Shown: positions 27,244-36,421, counted from the first letter of the stretch. The stretch is 64,000 nt of DNA from Candidatus Zymogenaceae bacterium (GCA_016933535.1 JAFGAS010000072.1:102779-166778); one strand, 5' to 3'. A program made the numbers and translations. The notes: generated by a model not told the origin, from the sequence alone.

Positions 27244-27972
27244 TTACTCGTCTTTCATCTGTTGAATTTGTTTCATCCGCTGCTCGACGTGCGAGAGGTG
27301 CTCGAGCATGGCCTGCCGTGCCGCCGCGGGGTCGCGCGATTTGAGCGCCTGTACGATGGCATGGTGATCCTTTACGGTCTGCCGCCGGACGTCGATATGC
27401 TCGGCGGTGCGCCGGCGGCTCAGGATGCCGAGCTTGCTGATCGAGCGCATGAAGAGGGCCAGGATCTTGTTGCCCGTGGCGTCTAAAATCCTCCCGTGGA
27501 GGTCCAGGTCGATCTCCAGAAAGGCCTCGGGATCGTCCAGCGCCTTCTCGGCCCGCTCCAGGCAGGCCTCCAGATCGCCGATTTCTTCGTCCCTGATGTT
27601 CGTCGCCGCCATCTCCGCGACCCCGACCTCGAGGATCTTGCGGGCCTCGAAGAGCTCGATATAGGTCGAATCGTTGAGCGTGAAGATAATGTCCAGGTGC
27701 TCCACCAAGCGCTCCGGCTCCAGCGACGTGATGAACGTCCCCGAGCCCTGGCGGTTGTCAATGATGTTCATGATCTGCAGCGCCCTGAGCGCCTCGCGCA
27801 GCGACGGCCGCGAGACGTTCATCATGGCGGCCAGCTCCCGCTCGGGGGGCAGCCGGTCTCCCGGGCGCAGCTGCTTTTCCTTGATCAGGTTCAGCAGTGA
27901 GTGCGCGATCTTCTCGGACAGGACGTCTCGCTTGAGCGACTCGTACGGGATATCGGCGACTTTTTTGCTCAT
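27244..27972 (-). CDS. FadR/GntR-family transcriptional regulator (FCD domain)
   Basis: 242 aa. The winged helix occupies about residues 10-75: KQLRPGDRLPPERELAAMM, then VSRPSLREALRAL and DNRQGSGTFI, typical of the FadR subfamily. The C-terminal all-helical FCD domain (about 95-225) carries metal-ligand style Asp/His residues (EIDLDLHGRIL, TVKDHHAIVQAL). The start ATG at 27972 overlaps the SDR stop codon (ATGA), so the genes are coupled. It is embedded in the operon it probably controls; a FadR-like palindrome lies at the operon promoter (32616-32630). The effector is likely a carboxylate such as a sugar acid. Confidence 0.92.
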   Translation of the reverse strand: MSKKVADIPYESLKRDVLSEKIAHSLLNLIKEKQLRPGDRLPPERELAAMMNVSRPSLREALRALQIMNIIDNRQGSGTFITSLEPERLVEHLDIIFTLNDSTYIELFEARKILEVGVAEMAATNIRDEEIGDLEACLERAEKALDDPEAFLEIDLDLHGRILDATGNKILALFMRSISKLGILSRRRTAEHIDVRRQTVKDHHAIVQALKSRDPAAARQAMLEHLSHVEQRMKQIQQMKDE

Positions 27973-28742
27973 TTGGCTACCCATCCGCAGTCCACCAGGA
28001 GGTCCGTGCCGGTTATGAACGACGCCGTGTCGCCGGACAAAAAGAAGATCGACTCGGCGATCTCCGACGGGTCGGCCCAGCGCTTGAAGGCCTGCTCTGC
28101 CTCCCTGATCTTCTTGACCTCGTCGAAGGGTTTGCCGGTCTTCTCGGATTCGATCTTTATGTCGCTCCTGAGCATTGGCGTATCCACGGAGCCGGGGCTC
28201 ACCGAGTTGACGCGGATGTTCCAGGGGGCCAGCTCCCAGGCCAGCGCCCGCGTGATCGCGATGACGGCCCCCTTCGTCGCGCCGTAGACCGAATGGTCGA
28301 TCTGCCCCACGTGGCCCGAGACCGACCCCATGTTCACGATCGCCCCGCCGTTTTGCTTCTTCATGATGGGGATTGTGTGCTTGCACATCAGGAAGATCCC
28401 GCCTAAATTCACGTCCACCACCCGGCGGTACTCCTCCCACTTAATCTCGTCCAGCGGCCGAACGATCACGATCCCCGCGTTGTTGTTGAGCACGTCGATA
28501 CGCCCGTGTTTCTTCACGGTGGCCTCCACCGCCTTTACTACGTCGGACTCCACGGCAACGTCACCGATCATAAAATCGCACGTGCCGCCGCCGTCCTGTA
28601 TCTCCCGGGCGACATCGGCGCCCCGGTCAACGACGTCCAGCATTACGACGGCGTATCCCCGTTTGGCGAACATGCGGGCGGACGCCTCGCCGATACCGTT
28701 TGCGGCCCCCGTAATCAGGGCCACCTTTTTTGTCTCAGTCAT
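27969..28742 (-). CDS. Short-chain dehydrogenase/reductase (classical SDR)
   Basis: 257 aa from the ATG at 28742, with AGGAGC upstream; a longer frame to 28796 is less likely. It has TGAANGIGEASA (cofactor loop), NNAG at about residue 88, the catalytic Ser in GSVSG, and YGATK as YxxxK. The C-terminal FITGTDLLVDCG is typical. It oxidises or reduces a secondary alcohol with NAD(P). It begins 1 bp after the BKACE stop codon and overlaps the FadR start by 4 bp. It may make the 3-keto acid that the upstream enzyme cleaves. Confidence 0.92.
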   Translation of the reverse strand: MTETKKVALITGAANGIGEASARMFAKRGYAVVMLDVVDRGADVAREIQDGGGTCDFMIGDVAVESDVVKAVEATVKKHGRIDVLNNNAGIVIVRPLDEIKWEEYRRVVDVNLGGIFLMCKHTIPIMKKQNGGAIVNMGSVSGHVGQIDHSVYGATKGAVIAITRALAWELAPWNIRVNSVSPGSVDTPMLRSDIKIESEKTGKPFDEVKKIREAEQAFKRWADPSEIAESIFFLSGDTASFITGTDLLVDCGWVAK

Positions 28743-28743
28743 A

Positions 28744-29535
28744 TTATCTGCTCCTGTCAAGTCCAAGCATGCGCCGCGCCTCGGCGACAGTCGCAACGGG
28801 CCTTCCGAGAGACCGGGAGATCGACGCGATCTCCTGGACGAGTTCGTAGGTCGCGGCCTGCCTTCCCGATTTTAGGAAGGCGTAGTCCTCGGTGCCGACC
28901 CGCACGTGGTCCCCCTCGAGGATTGCGGCAACCAATATCTTTATCTGGTCGGCGTGCATGATGCTCACGGTCACGGCGCAACCCGGCGGCATCAGCCGCC
29001 GCCGGTACAGGTATTCCTCGATAGTCGGCGGAGACCAGGTCCCCCCCGGCCATCCGAAGAAGAGTGTCGTGATGTAGGGCGGGGTCAACAGCTTTTTGCC
29101 GATGAGGTAGTTCAGGTTCCATATCGAACCCGAATGCCATATCTCGAATTCCGGCTTGACGCCGTACTCGTTGCAGAGCCGCGCGTACTCCTGAAGCTCC
29201 TCCTTGGAGTGGAGCTTCATGCAGTCCAGCTCCACGAAGGCCTCATCGTGGTGGCTCAGGATGATGGACATCATGTCCGCCTTTTCCTTAAAGACGTCCA
29301 TGCGCTGTTCGATCTCCAGGCTGGACATCCCGCATTGGACGATGATGTCGCTGCCCGCGCGCACGGCCCGGATGACCTCCACCCACTGCCCCTCCGCGTG
29401 GGTATGCAGCACGGCGGCGCCGCGTTCGCAGCACAGCACCGCTTCCGCAGCGATTTCCTCGGGCGTCTTGGGAAAGGGCACGTCCGGCTTCAACCAGCAG
29501 GTGTTGGGCGTGGCGACGATAATAAGCGGATCCAT
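28744..29535 (-). CDS. Beta-keto acid cleavage enzyme family protein (BKACE, formerly DUF849)
   Basis: 263 aa, close to the family's usual 270-300. BKACE enzymes condense a beta-keto acid with acetyl-CoA and split it to acetoacetate plus a new acyl-CoA, using a zinc ion. The metal motif HxH is in AAVLHTHAEG, and the C-terminal HVRVGTEDYAF matches the conserved RxGxED segment. ATPNTCW at the start is a variant of the usual N-terminal motif. It has a GAGGAGATACCC ribosome-binding site and follows the fusion gene by 36 bp. Its presence implies a beta-keto acid intermediate. Confidence 0.85.
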   Translation of the reverse strand: MDPLIIVATPNTCWLKPDVPFPKTPEEIAAEAVLCCERGAAVLHTHAEGQWVEVIRAVRAGSDIIVQCGMSSLEIEQRMDVFKEKADMMSIILSHHDEAFVELDCMKLHSKEELQEYARLCNEYGVKPEFEIWHSGSIWNLNYLIGKKLLTPPYITTLFFGWPGGTWSPPTIEEYLYRRRLMPPGCAVTVSIMHADQIKILVAAILEGDHVRVGTEDYAFLKSGRQAATYELVQEIASISRSLGRPVATVAEARRMLGLDRSR

Positions 29536-29571
29536 TGGGTATCTCCTCTCTCTATTTAAGCGGTCATTTTA

Positions 29572-32343
29572 TCACACGCTGAGTATTCGCTTGTCAAGGG
29601 TAGTGATTTTCCGGCATCCGTCGGCGGTGACCACGTAGCAGTCCTCCACGCCGATCAGTGTGTTCTCGAAGGGCTCCCAGGCCTCTATCTCAAAGACCAT
29701 GTTCTCTTCGAAGGGACGGTCCTGCACCAACAGCGGCCCGAACAGATGCTGTTCCTCGCATTCCAGGCCGATGCTGTGCCCGATCGCAAACGTCATCCCC
29801 TCCTGTCTCTTGGACAGGTAAAAGGCGGAGGCCTCGGTGTTGAGCTCTTTGATATTGACGCCCGGCTTTACGCGCTGTTCGTAATATTCCTGCAGCATTA
29901 TAAGCCGGTCGATGCTCTCGGCGGCCTTTTTGGGGACGGGACCCAGGACAACGTGTCGATTCACGTCGGCGACGTATCCCTGATAGACTGCGCCGAAATC
30001 GAAGCGGGCGATATCACCCTTTTTCAGGACCGTCCCGATGCCCGGGGCCTCGGGGTCGGAATCACCGATGGAGAGCGTCAAATGGTCCCACACCTCGGCC
30101 CCTCCTTCGATAATGGTTTTTCGCGCCAGCTGGAGGAAATCGTTGTCGGTCATCCCCTCCTTGGCGGCCTTGATGCACGCGGTGATGGCCTTTTCCGTGA
30201 TCTGCGTGGCGATCTCGATCCGGCGTATCTCCTCCTCGGTCTTGATCAGGCGCATATCCAGCAGGACGTCGTCGGCGGTCACGATCTCGGGCGCGGCCTT
30301 CTGCCGCGACAGGTGGTCGATGATATACTTCGGCGCCAGGGACTCCATGCCGATCCGTTTACCCTCCATACCCCATTTCTTGATCTTGGCCGATATGGCG
30401 CGGCAGGTCTCCTTTTGCCCGATCGTCCCCCGGTGGTCGGCAATCCAGGAGAAGCGGTCCACGCTCTGGAAGAGAGCCCAGTTGAACAGGGAGCAGTCGC
30501 CGTCCCGGTTGACCATCGCGACGTTGGGATACTGGTTTGCCAGCGCAAAGAGGATCGGGTTGGGACTGGCGTGCAGCGTCGGCATCCCGCTCGTATAGAA
30601 GACGTTGACGGGGCTGGTCACGATCAGGACGTCCAGGTCCCGGTCTTCCATGATCCGCTTGATCCGTTCGCGGTTAAAACCGATCGGTTTCATACGCTTC
30701 ACCTCGGGAAGTTGTTTATTGATGGGGATGTTATCGGCAAGCGCCTCGAGGATAGCTTTCGTACCCGTTGATTTCACAACCGCCGAAAGGTCGTCGCGGC
30801 TGGCGGCCCTTCCCGTTTCGGCCGAGAGGTAACCCATCAACACCGCCGCGATGGCGCTCTTGGCCTGTTCGGGGGTGAACTCGGGCTCTTTGTCCTCGAG
30901 GATGCACTGCGCGAAATATTCGTCCTCGTTGCGCGCCGAGATGTTGTAGTAGATGGGGAACGGGGCGTGCTCGATTTCGGGCTCGAACCACTGGTTCTTG
31001 TTCTCCCCCATGGCGTCATGGCTCGAAAAGATGCGCACCGGCCTGTCCCACATGTGGTTTTCGAGGATCGTCCCCTTGGTCCCATAGACCTCCAGGCTGT
31101 TAAAGGGCGGCGTCATCTGGGTAAAGCTGACGACGACCTCGCCGACGGCGCCCCGGGAAAACCGGAGCATCGACAGGGCGTTGTCCTCGGCCTTCTCGGG
31201 CAGGCTTGTCGCCTGCTTGGCAAGTAGCGCCGTGACCGATTCGACCTCGTCTTCGAGCACCCACTGGAGCGTCGCGAACTTGTGCGCCCCCATGTCCATG
31301 AACGACCCGCCACCGGCCTTGAGGGGATCTCCCTTCCAGAAGTCGGGCGTGGTCATGCCCTCGATCTCGTTTACCCCCTCAAACGCCCTGACCAGCAGCA
31401 CGTCGCCGATCAGCCCCTGCTCGATGGCGTCGTGGACATACTGGTGGGCGGGCAGGAACCGGTGGTTTTCCGCGATCATGAGCTTTACCCCGGCCTTTTT
31501 CGCGGCCTGTATCATCCGGTCGCAGTCCTCGATCGTCGTGGCCATGGGCTTTTCGCACAGGATGTGTTTTTTTGCCGCGGCAACCCGGGCGACGAGGTCG
31601 GCATGAAAGATGTGCGGCACCATGATGAGGACGGCCTCAATGTCGCCGGCCAGGAACTCGTCCAGGTCGCCATAGGCCTCCATCGGGTTTACCTTGTAGC
31701 GCTTGGCGACCTTCTCGGCCAGCTTCTGGTTCCTGTCGTAGACGGCCGTAAACTTCAGGTACGGGGAGTCGGCGCACGCCGCGCTGTGGAACCCCCAGGC
31801 GCTGCCCGCGCCGATCACGCCGAACTTGACGTACCTGCCCCCCGGGACCCCCTCGCGGCGGACCCGGGGCGCGGACTTTGTGCCGGCATACGGCGAATCG
31901 GCCGGGGTGATATCCAGCTCCGAGAACACCAGCTCGACGAGGGCGCCGAATTTTATTGCATCGGGCAGGTTCCCGTCGATCTTGAATTGGCCGTTCATGT
32001 AGGCGGCCGTGGCGTCGGCCTGGCCGGTAAATATACCCGCGGCAAGGGACGCCTCCATCTCCAGCGTGATATCCGGCGCCTGAACGTCTCCCTGCCCCAT
32101 CTCGAACGTCTGATTTGAGATCGTCAGATAGACGTTGCCGTAGCCCTCGAGCCTGAACTGGAACGTACGGTTGAACCCGTCGACCTCGTCCCCGGTCTCG
32201 TCCAGATCATTGGCGACCTGGACAAAGAGAGTGAAGTAATCCTGGAGGTCTTTTTGGCCGAAGGTACCGGCCTCGAGCTTCTCCACGACCCGCTGCCTCA
32301 ACGACTCATCGACTTTCTGCGTGCTGTCAACTACCCATCCCAT
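29572..32343 (-). CDS. Three-domain protein: SCP2 - Gfo/Idh/MocA dehydrogenase - M24 peptidase fold
   Basis: 923 aa in one open frame. Residues about 45-145 are an SCP2 sterol-carrier domain (FRLEGYGNVYLTI, YMNGQFKIDGNLPDAIKF). Residues about 171-540 are a Gfo/Idh/MocA oxidoreductase (VKFGVIGAG, CEKPMATT with the catalytic Lys about 265, GGGSFMDMGAHK). Residues about 551-923 are an M24 creatinase/aminopeptidase fold with all metal ligands visible: Asp in RFDFGA and VADVNR, His in GHSIGL, Glu in VFEIE and GVEDC. Methionine 551 (position 30693) has GAGGTG 6 bp upstream and could start a separate M24 protein. The codons there read ATGA in a shifted frame, so two overlapping genes joined by an indel cannot be excluded. 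It is the first gene of the operon, with GGGAGG before its ATG. Confidence 0.85.
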   Translation of the reverse strand: MGWVVDSTQKVDESLRQRVVEKLEAGTFGQKDLQDYFTLFVQVANDLDETGDEVDGFNRTFQFRLEGYGNVYLTISNQTFEMGQGDVQAPDITLEMEASLAAGIFTGQADATAAYMNGQFKIDGNLPDAIKFGALVELVFSELDITPADSPYAGTKSAPRVRREGVPGGRYVKFGVIGAGSAWGFHSAACADSPYLKFTAVYDRNQKLAEKVAKRYKVNPMEAYGDLDEFLAGDIEAVLIMVPHIFHADLVARVAAAKKHILCEKPMATTIEDCDRMIQAAKKAGVKLMIAENHRFLPAHQYVHDAIEQGLIGDVLLVRAFEGVNEIEGMTTPDFWKGDPLKAGGGSFMDMGAHKFATLQWVLEDEVESVTALLAKQATSLPEKAEDNALSMLRFSRGAVGEVVVSFTQMTPPFNSLEVYGTKGTILENHMWDRPVRIFSSHDAMGENKNQWFEPEIEHAPFPIYYNISARNEDEYFAQCILEDKEPEFTPEQAKSAIAAVLMGYLSAETGRAASRDDLSAVVKSTGTKAILEALADNIPINKQLPEVKRMKPIGFNRERIKRIMEDRDLDVLIVTSPVNVFYTSGMPTLHASPNPILFALANQYPNVAMVNRDGDCSLFNWALFQSVDRFSWIADHRGTIGQKETCRAISAKIKKWGMEGKRIGMESLAPKYIIDHLSRQKAAPEIVTADDVLLDMRLIKTEEEIRRIEIATQITEKAITACIKAAKEGMTDNDFLQLARKTIIEGGAEVWDHLTLSIGDSDPEAPGIGTVLKKGDIARFDFGAVYQGYVADVNRHVVLGPVPKKAAESIDRLIMLQEYYEQRVKPGVNIKELNTEASAFYLSKRQEGMTFAIGHSIGLECEEQHLFGPLLVQDRPFEENMVFEIEAWEPFENTLIGVEDCYVVTADGCRKITTLDKRILSV

Positions 32344-32615
32344 GGTTTCTTATACCTCCCTGCCTGTATACGGAACGTTGGATAGTAAAAAAAGCATGTC
32401 ATCTCTCACACGGATGTCATCTCCCCGGGGTGGGATATCTCATGGTCAGATACGCTTGCTCGATGGTGCAAGAAACCATACCGGGGCAGCGTCATATCCC
32501 TTTTTTCCGCGGGCGTCACGGCCCAAAACCCAGCACAACTCGTGGACCGGAATCCTACGGGCGTCATGCAGACCTCTTTCCGGTCTATAACGACAACCGA
32601 ACATGGATTTGGCTA

Positions 32616-32655
32616 ATTGGTAATACCAATATACTGGTTACGGGTACCTTGTCAA
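32616..32655 (-). promoter_or_regulatory. Promoter with overlapping FadR-type operator
   Basis: On the minus strand TTGACA (32655-32650), a 16-bp spacer and TATATT (32633-32628) form a near-consensus sigma-70 promoter. A perfect palindrome ATTGGT-AAT-ACCAAT (32616-32630) overlaps the -10 box. The GGT...ACC core resembles FadR-subfamily GntR operators. It lies about 270 bp upstream of the fusion gene, and the FadR-type regulator is in the same operon, so negative autoregulation is likely. Confidence 0.65.
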
Positions 32656-32905
32656 GAGAAAAAACGACGGACCGGTGAAAATATACCGTGGCCGCCGGGA
32701 GGGCCGACGGTTCGCGGGGCTTGGGTCTCTGCAAACCCGGGATACCGGAAGGTCGACGGAGCCGCCGAATAGTATGGGAGCACGACCGAGATGGGATGAG
32801 CGGTGGGTATTGCGGATCGGAGAGGGCAACGGGAATTACCCCGCACCGTTTACGGCGGCCTGCTTCGGCCTTATAAGGCCGGCCCGCCGGGAGGTCTCAT
32901 CGACT

Positions 32906-33060
32906 CCCGGTGGCAATCGAAGCTGCGGTTCTCGAAAGAGAAGTGGGCCGCTCTTGACGATAATCTATTGACCTCATTGAATCTTCATTTCCCCGCACGA
33001 TCGTGGAAGGTTTCAGGATGGCCTGCAATTCCCGCGGATTTATAACATGTCCTGTAGCAC
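32906..33060. repeat. Degenerate tRNA-Arg attachment scar, copy 0 (oldest)
   Basis: CCCGGTGGCAATCGAAGCTGCG aligns with the tRNA 3' half at 56.9 kb (CCCGGCAGGAATTGAACCTGCG). Then CTCTTGACGATAATCTATTG is the same as at 56.9 kb apart from the first base. GATGGCC and AATTCCC lie 10 bp apart (33017, 33027), and TATAACAT and TGTAGCAC 12 bp apart (33041, 33053), as in the other copies. It is the most mutated copy and lies just left of the CHAT gene. Confidence 0.7.
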
Positions 33061-33091
33061 TTATCCGCGTTCGGGGCGCACGGGCCGCGCC

Positions 33092-35887
33092 CTACTCCCA
33101 ATGCCCGACCATCTCAAAGGCAGCCCAGTAAAAGGGGCTTTCGAAGCCCTTCTGGGTTTTCAGCCAAAGCTGGGCCCGGCGCAGCGCCTCGGGTTTGGTC
33201 ACGCCCTGCTTAAGGTTCCTGTAAAAATCGGCCATCAAGGCACCCGTCGAATCGTCGGCCACCTCCCACAGGGTTACCAGGAGCGACGGCGTCCCCGCAT
33301 AGATGAATCCGCGGGACAGCCCGATCAACTCGTCCCCATTGAGGACCTTGGACAGCCCCGTCTCACAGGCCGACAGCACCACCAGCGACGATCTGCCCAG
33401 GTCCAGCCCGAAAAGCTCCCAGACCGAGAGCATCCCGTCGTTGCTCTTGTCGGACGCCAGGTAAAGGCTCGAGAGAAGCGGATCATCTTCCCTGAACTTT
33501 CCGTGGCAGGCCAGGTGTATGACGGCGTATTCCTTGAACCTGTCTTTCCCGGTAGTCTCCTTCGCCCGATCCTGAAAGTAAGCATCCACGTTCCCCATGA
33601 TCTCGCCGATCGTTTCAACCTCACGCTCGGCAAACGGCAGCGGGTTATAGGCGGTCGTCGGGTTGCCAAAGGCGATGATACGGCCGGTCGGCTTTTTTTT
33701 CTTTTTAGTAACGAATCCGAGACTGCTGGCGCTCGGATCGACGATCAGCGTATGCGTATCGATCAGGTATTCCTTGCCGTTATAAAGGGCCGAAAAAGGA
33801 AGGTAGTGCAGCGTCCGGTGGGGGATGATGATCAGAGTCTTTTCCCCGGCGGACGTGAGGGCCGGGGTAATCAGGATGTCGTAAAGTGCTTGCGACTTTA
33901 TTAAGAAATCGTCCGTGTCCTTTTTCACGAGGGAATTGACGATGGCCTGCCGGAACTCGGTGATCTTCTTGCCCAGCTCGTCCCGATTCATCTTTACGGT
34001 AAAGACCGCCAAATCGTCTTTCGATAGGGAAAAAATGTAAACCATCTCTTCCGTGAGATAATACTCTATGACCCGCACGCCGGGGATCAACAACGATTGC
34101 ACCTCCCCGGATGTCAGGGGTTTCACGGAGACGAGAGAACCGAGCTCGGGATATCGTTTCTGTATCTCTTCGGTGAGGGCAACGTAGTTATCCTGGGCCT
34201 CTTTTATTTCCCGCGTCGTCTTTTCCCCCGTCGAGACGAGGGTAGTGAGATCGGAAAAGACGTTGCCCTTGTGGCCGAGCCTCTTAATCTCGTTTCTCAG
34301 CCGCTCTTCCCCGGCCACCAAACCCTGCGCATCCTTTTCCCTCACGATAAGGGTCCTGGTGCCGAGCAGGTCCAACAGGCTCCGCGACCTGCCGCGCTCC
34401 ATATACTCGAAAGCCTCCTGAGTCCGCCCCAATCCAACCAAGAGCTCAACGATCTCGTCATAGGCAAACGAGGCGCCCCCGAAGAAGGCCGATCTCAGGC
34501 TCTCCGCGTTGATATCGGCCCTGATCTTCTCGGCGACGTCAATGGCCGTCTTATAATACTCGACGGCATTTTCTGATTCACCGAGCGCCTTATGTGCGAA
34601 GCCGAGGTAGCCGGCGGCATACCCTATTTCCAGGTAGTTTCCCGTTTCGCGGTTTCTGGCGAGCGACCTCTCAAAAAAGGCGATCGCCTCTTTATACTGC
34701 CCCTTGCCGACGTAGAGCATCCCGAGATAGAGCGGGTCGATGATCTCCTGGAGCTTTGCCTTCTCGACGATGAACAGGACCTGGGCCGAGTAGCGTTTCG
34801 CCTGCTTAAAATCTTTCTTAGAGAAATAGACGAGAGCGAGGGCGGCGCGGGAGAAACCTTCACCGACGGGATTGTTAATCTCATGGAAAATATCGAGGGC
34901 ATCGGTGAGGTGGCGGATGGCTTCGTCCTCGTCACCGAGGGTACAGGCCGCCAGGGAAAACAGCACCATTGCTTCGTTGAGCCGGTCGCCAGTCTTGCGG
35001 TAATAGTCAAGCACCTGGTTCTTATAGGTGATGCCGCTTTTCACGTCGCCCGCCGTAATAAATGCGGTCCCCAGCCTATCGAGACACTTGACTTTTTCCT
35101 GGTCCGTAACGGCCGTTTTTTCCGCCTCACGGTAGACGTCGATTGCCTTTTCATATCGGGGAACCTTGAGATACCCGTCCCCCAAAAGGATCATAGCCGT
35201 GACCGTGCCCGGGGCATCACCGGTCTCCCGGTAATACCCGATCGCCTTTTCGGCCTGGATTATGGTGGAGTCCGGCAGATCCATACGGTGATAGAGTAAC
35301 GCCGCATCGTAGGAAAGCCGGGCCTTGAAATGCCTATCGGCCGACGCCTCGGCCATGGTGACGATATCCTGAATGCAGGAGAGGGCCTTTCCCCGGTCTC
35401 CCATCCTCAGATAGGTCTCGGCCATATCGATCCGGACGACCGACTCTCCTCTCGTGTTGCCTGTCTCCTTTTTGAGAGCCAACGCCTCCCCCAAGAAAGA
35501 AAGCGCTTCATCATATTGGCCCATTTTGAAATGTATCAGACCTATCATATGCAGGGTGTCTCCCAGGTCCGTCCAACCCTCGATTTGTCGAAAGACGTCG
35601 GCCGCCTCGGTATGATACAAGAGCGCGTCATTGAGCCGATCCATCTTTTCACACGTACGGCCCAGATCGGAAAGCGTGATCCCCTCTCCCCGTCTCAGCC
35701 CGATCTCCCGGTAGATTTCCAGCGCCTTTTCGTAGGCCTCGAAGGCCGCCTTGAACGTGCCGGTTCCATAGAGCTCAAATCCTTTCTTTGCATACGCATC
35801 GGCTTGTTCCCGTGTCCCCGCGGCGGCAGTGGTAAGAAGAAGGAACGAAACCGCAATCACCGCAAAAGGGATAATGGTCTTTTTCAT
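33092..35887 (-). CDS. Secreted TPR-CHAT protein (caspase-like protease domain)
   Basis: 931 aa from the ATG at 35887 (MKKTIIPFAVIAVSFLLLTT, a Sec signal peptide; AGAAAGG upstream; a start at 35914 would add 9 residues). Residues about 30-480 hold roughly 11 tetratricopeptide repeats. The C-terminus (about 620-931) is a CHAT domain with the catalytic His about 796 in HLACHG and Cys about 841 in LSACETG, as in HetF and separase-like peptidases. TPRs usually bind partner proteins and CHAT cleaves them. Its signal peptide places it outside the cytoplasm, unlike the CHAT effectors of known defence systems. It is alone between two attachment scars, with no gasdermin-like or effector partner beside it. 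Confidence 0.9.
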   Translation of the reverse strand: MKKTIIPFAVIAVSFLLLTTAAAGTREQADAYAKKGFELYGTGTFKAAFEAYEKALEIYREIGLRRGEGITLSDLGRTCEKMDRLNDALLYHTEAADVFRQIEGWTDLGDTLHMIGLIHFKMGQYDEALSFLGEALALKKETGNTRGESVVRIDMAETYLRMGDRGKALSCIQDIVTMAEASADRHFKARLSYDAALLYHRMDLPDSTIIQAEKAIGYYRETGDAPGTVTAMILLGDGYLKVPRYEKAIDVYREAEKTAVTDQEKVKCLDRLGTAFITAGDVKSGITYKNQVLDYYRKTGDRLNEAMVLFSLAACTLGDEDEAIRHLTDALDIFHEINNPVGEGFSRAALALVYFSKKDFKQAKRYSAQVLFIVEKAKLQEIIDPLYLGMLYVGKGQYKEAIAFFERSLARNRETGNYLEIGYAAGYLGFAHKALGESENAVEYYKTAIDVAEKIRADINAESLRSAFFGGASFAYDEIVELLVGLGRTQEAFEYMERGRSRSLLDLLGTRTLIVREKDAQGLVAGEERLRNEIKRLGHKGNVFSDLTTLVSTGEKTTREIKEAQDNYVALTEEIQKRYPELGSLVSVKPLTSGEVQSLLIPGVRVIEYYLTEEMVYIFSLSKDDLAVFTVKMNRDELGKKITEFRQAIVNSLVKKDTDDFLIKSQALYDILITPALTSAGEKTLIIIPHRTLHYLPFSALYNGKEYLIDTHTLIVDPSASSLGFVTKKKKKPTGRIIAFGNPTTAYNPLPFAEREVETIGEIMGNVDAYFQDRAKETTGKDRFKEYAVIHLACHGKFREDDPLLSSLYLASDKSNDGMLSVWELFGLDLGRSSLVVLSACETGLSKVLNGDELIGLSRGFIYAGTPSLLVTLWEVADDSTGALMADFYRNLKQGVTKPEALRRAQLWLKTQKGFESPFYWAAFEMVGHWE

Positions 35888-36115
35888 AATAATGCCTTTC
35901 TGATAGGTATTCATCCTCTGGACTAATACTAAAAGGGCTCTCTTGAGCAGACGTGAGGAATTTTCAGCGGAGTATTCGGAAAAAAGTTTGCGTTGGATTG
36001 TGGATGTGCCTCATTATAGCTAAGAATGGCTGTAATTTCAAAAACTTTTTGAGTTTTTTTATACGTACGGAGGTTATTCAAACGGATTGGCGGTCGTGTA
36101 TGGTATTAAAATCAT

Positions 36116-36265
36116 TGGCGCGCCCGGCAGGAATCGAACCTGCGACGCATTGATCGGAAGCAGCTTACCCTTGAGGGTGATGTACGGACATTACTATATT
36201 TTCGGTTATCTGGATGTCCCCGCAGCGCCCCACAATGCCCTGAAATGCCCCTGTTTCTGTAACAC
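36116..36265. repeat. tRNA-Arg attachment scar, copy 1
   Basis: On the minus strand the T arm and acceptor 3' strand of a tRNA are perfect (36146-36116, ending GCGCGCCA). The anticodon arm has diverged and no 5' half follows. Rightward come four 10-bp-phased repeats at 36214, 36224, 36234 and 36244 (consensus RATGCCC) and TGTAACAC at 36258. The same architecture recurs at 32.9, 46.3, 56.7, 56.9 and 63.6 kb. Confidence 0.75.
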
Positions 36266-36421
36266 TTTTTTATAGCGCGTTCGCGGAAAAGCACTACTCC
36301 ATTAATCAATACGCAGCATTAACAGCCGGCATTTTACCGGCGGCGCTTACTATTTTACATGGACTCGGAAAGGACGACGAGGCAACGCTCATAGTAAAAA
36401 TAACGAACCGGATTAATTCCC

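Noticed and set aside
27973..28440. N-terminal extension of the FadR-type regulator
   Set aside because: The frame is open upstream only because it lies antisense-free within the SDR gene in another frame; the ATGA overlap and winged-helix boundary place the start at 27972.
36116..36160. Complete tRNA gene
   Set aside because: Only the T arm and acceptor 3' strand are present; no D arm or 5' acceptor strand follows, here or at 56.9 and 63.6 kb. They are attachment remnants.
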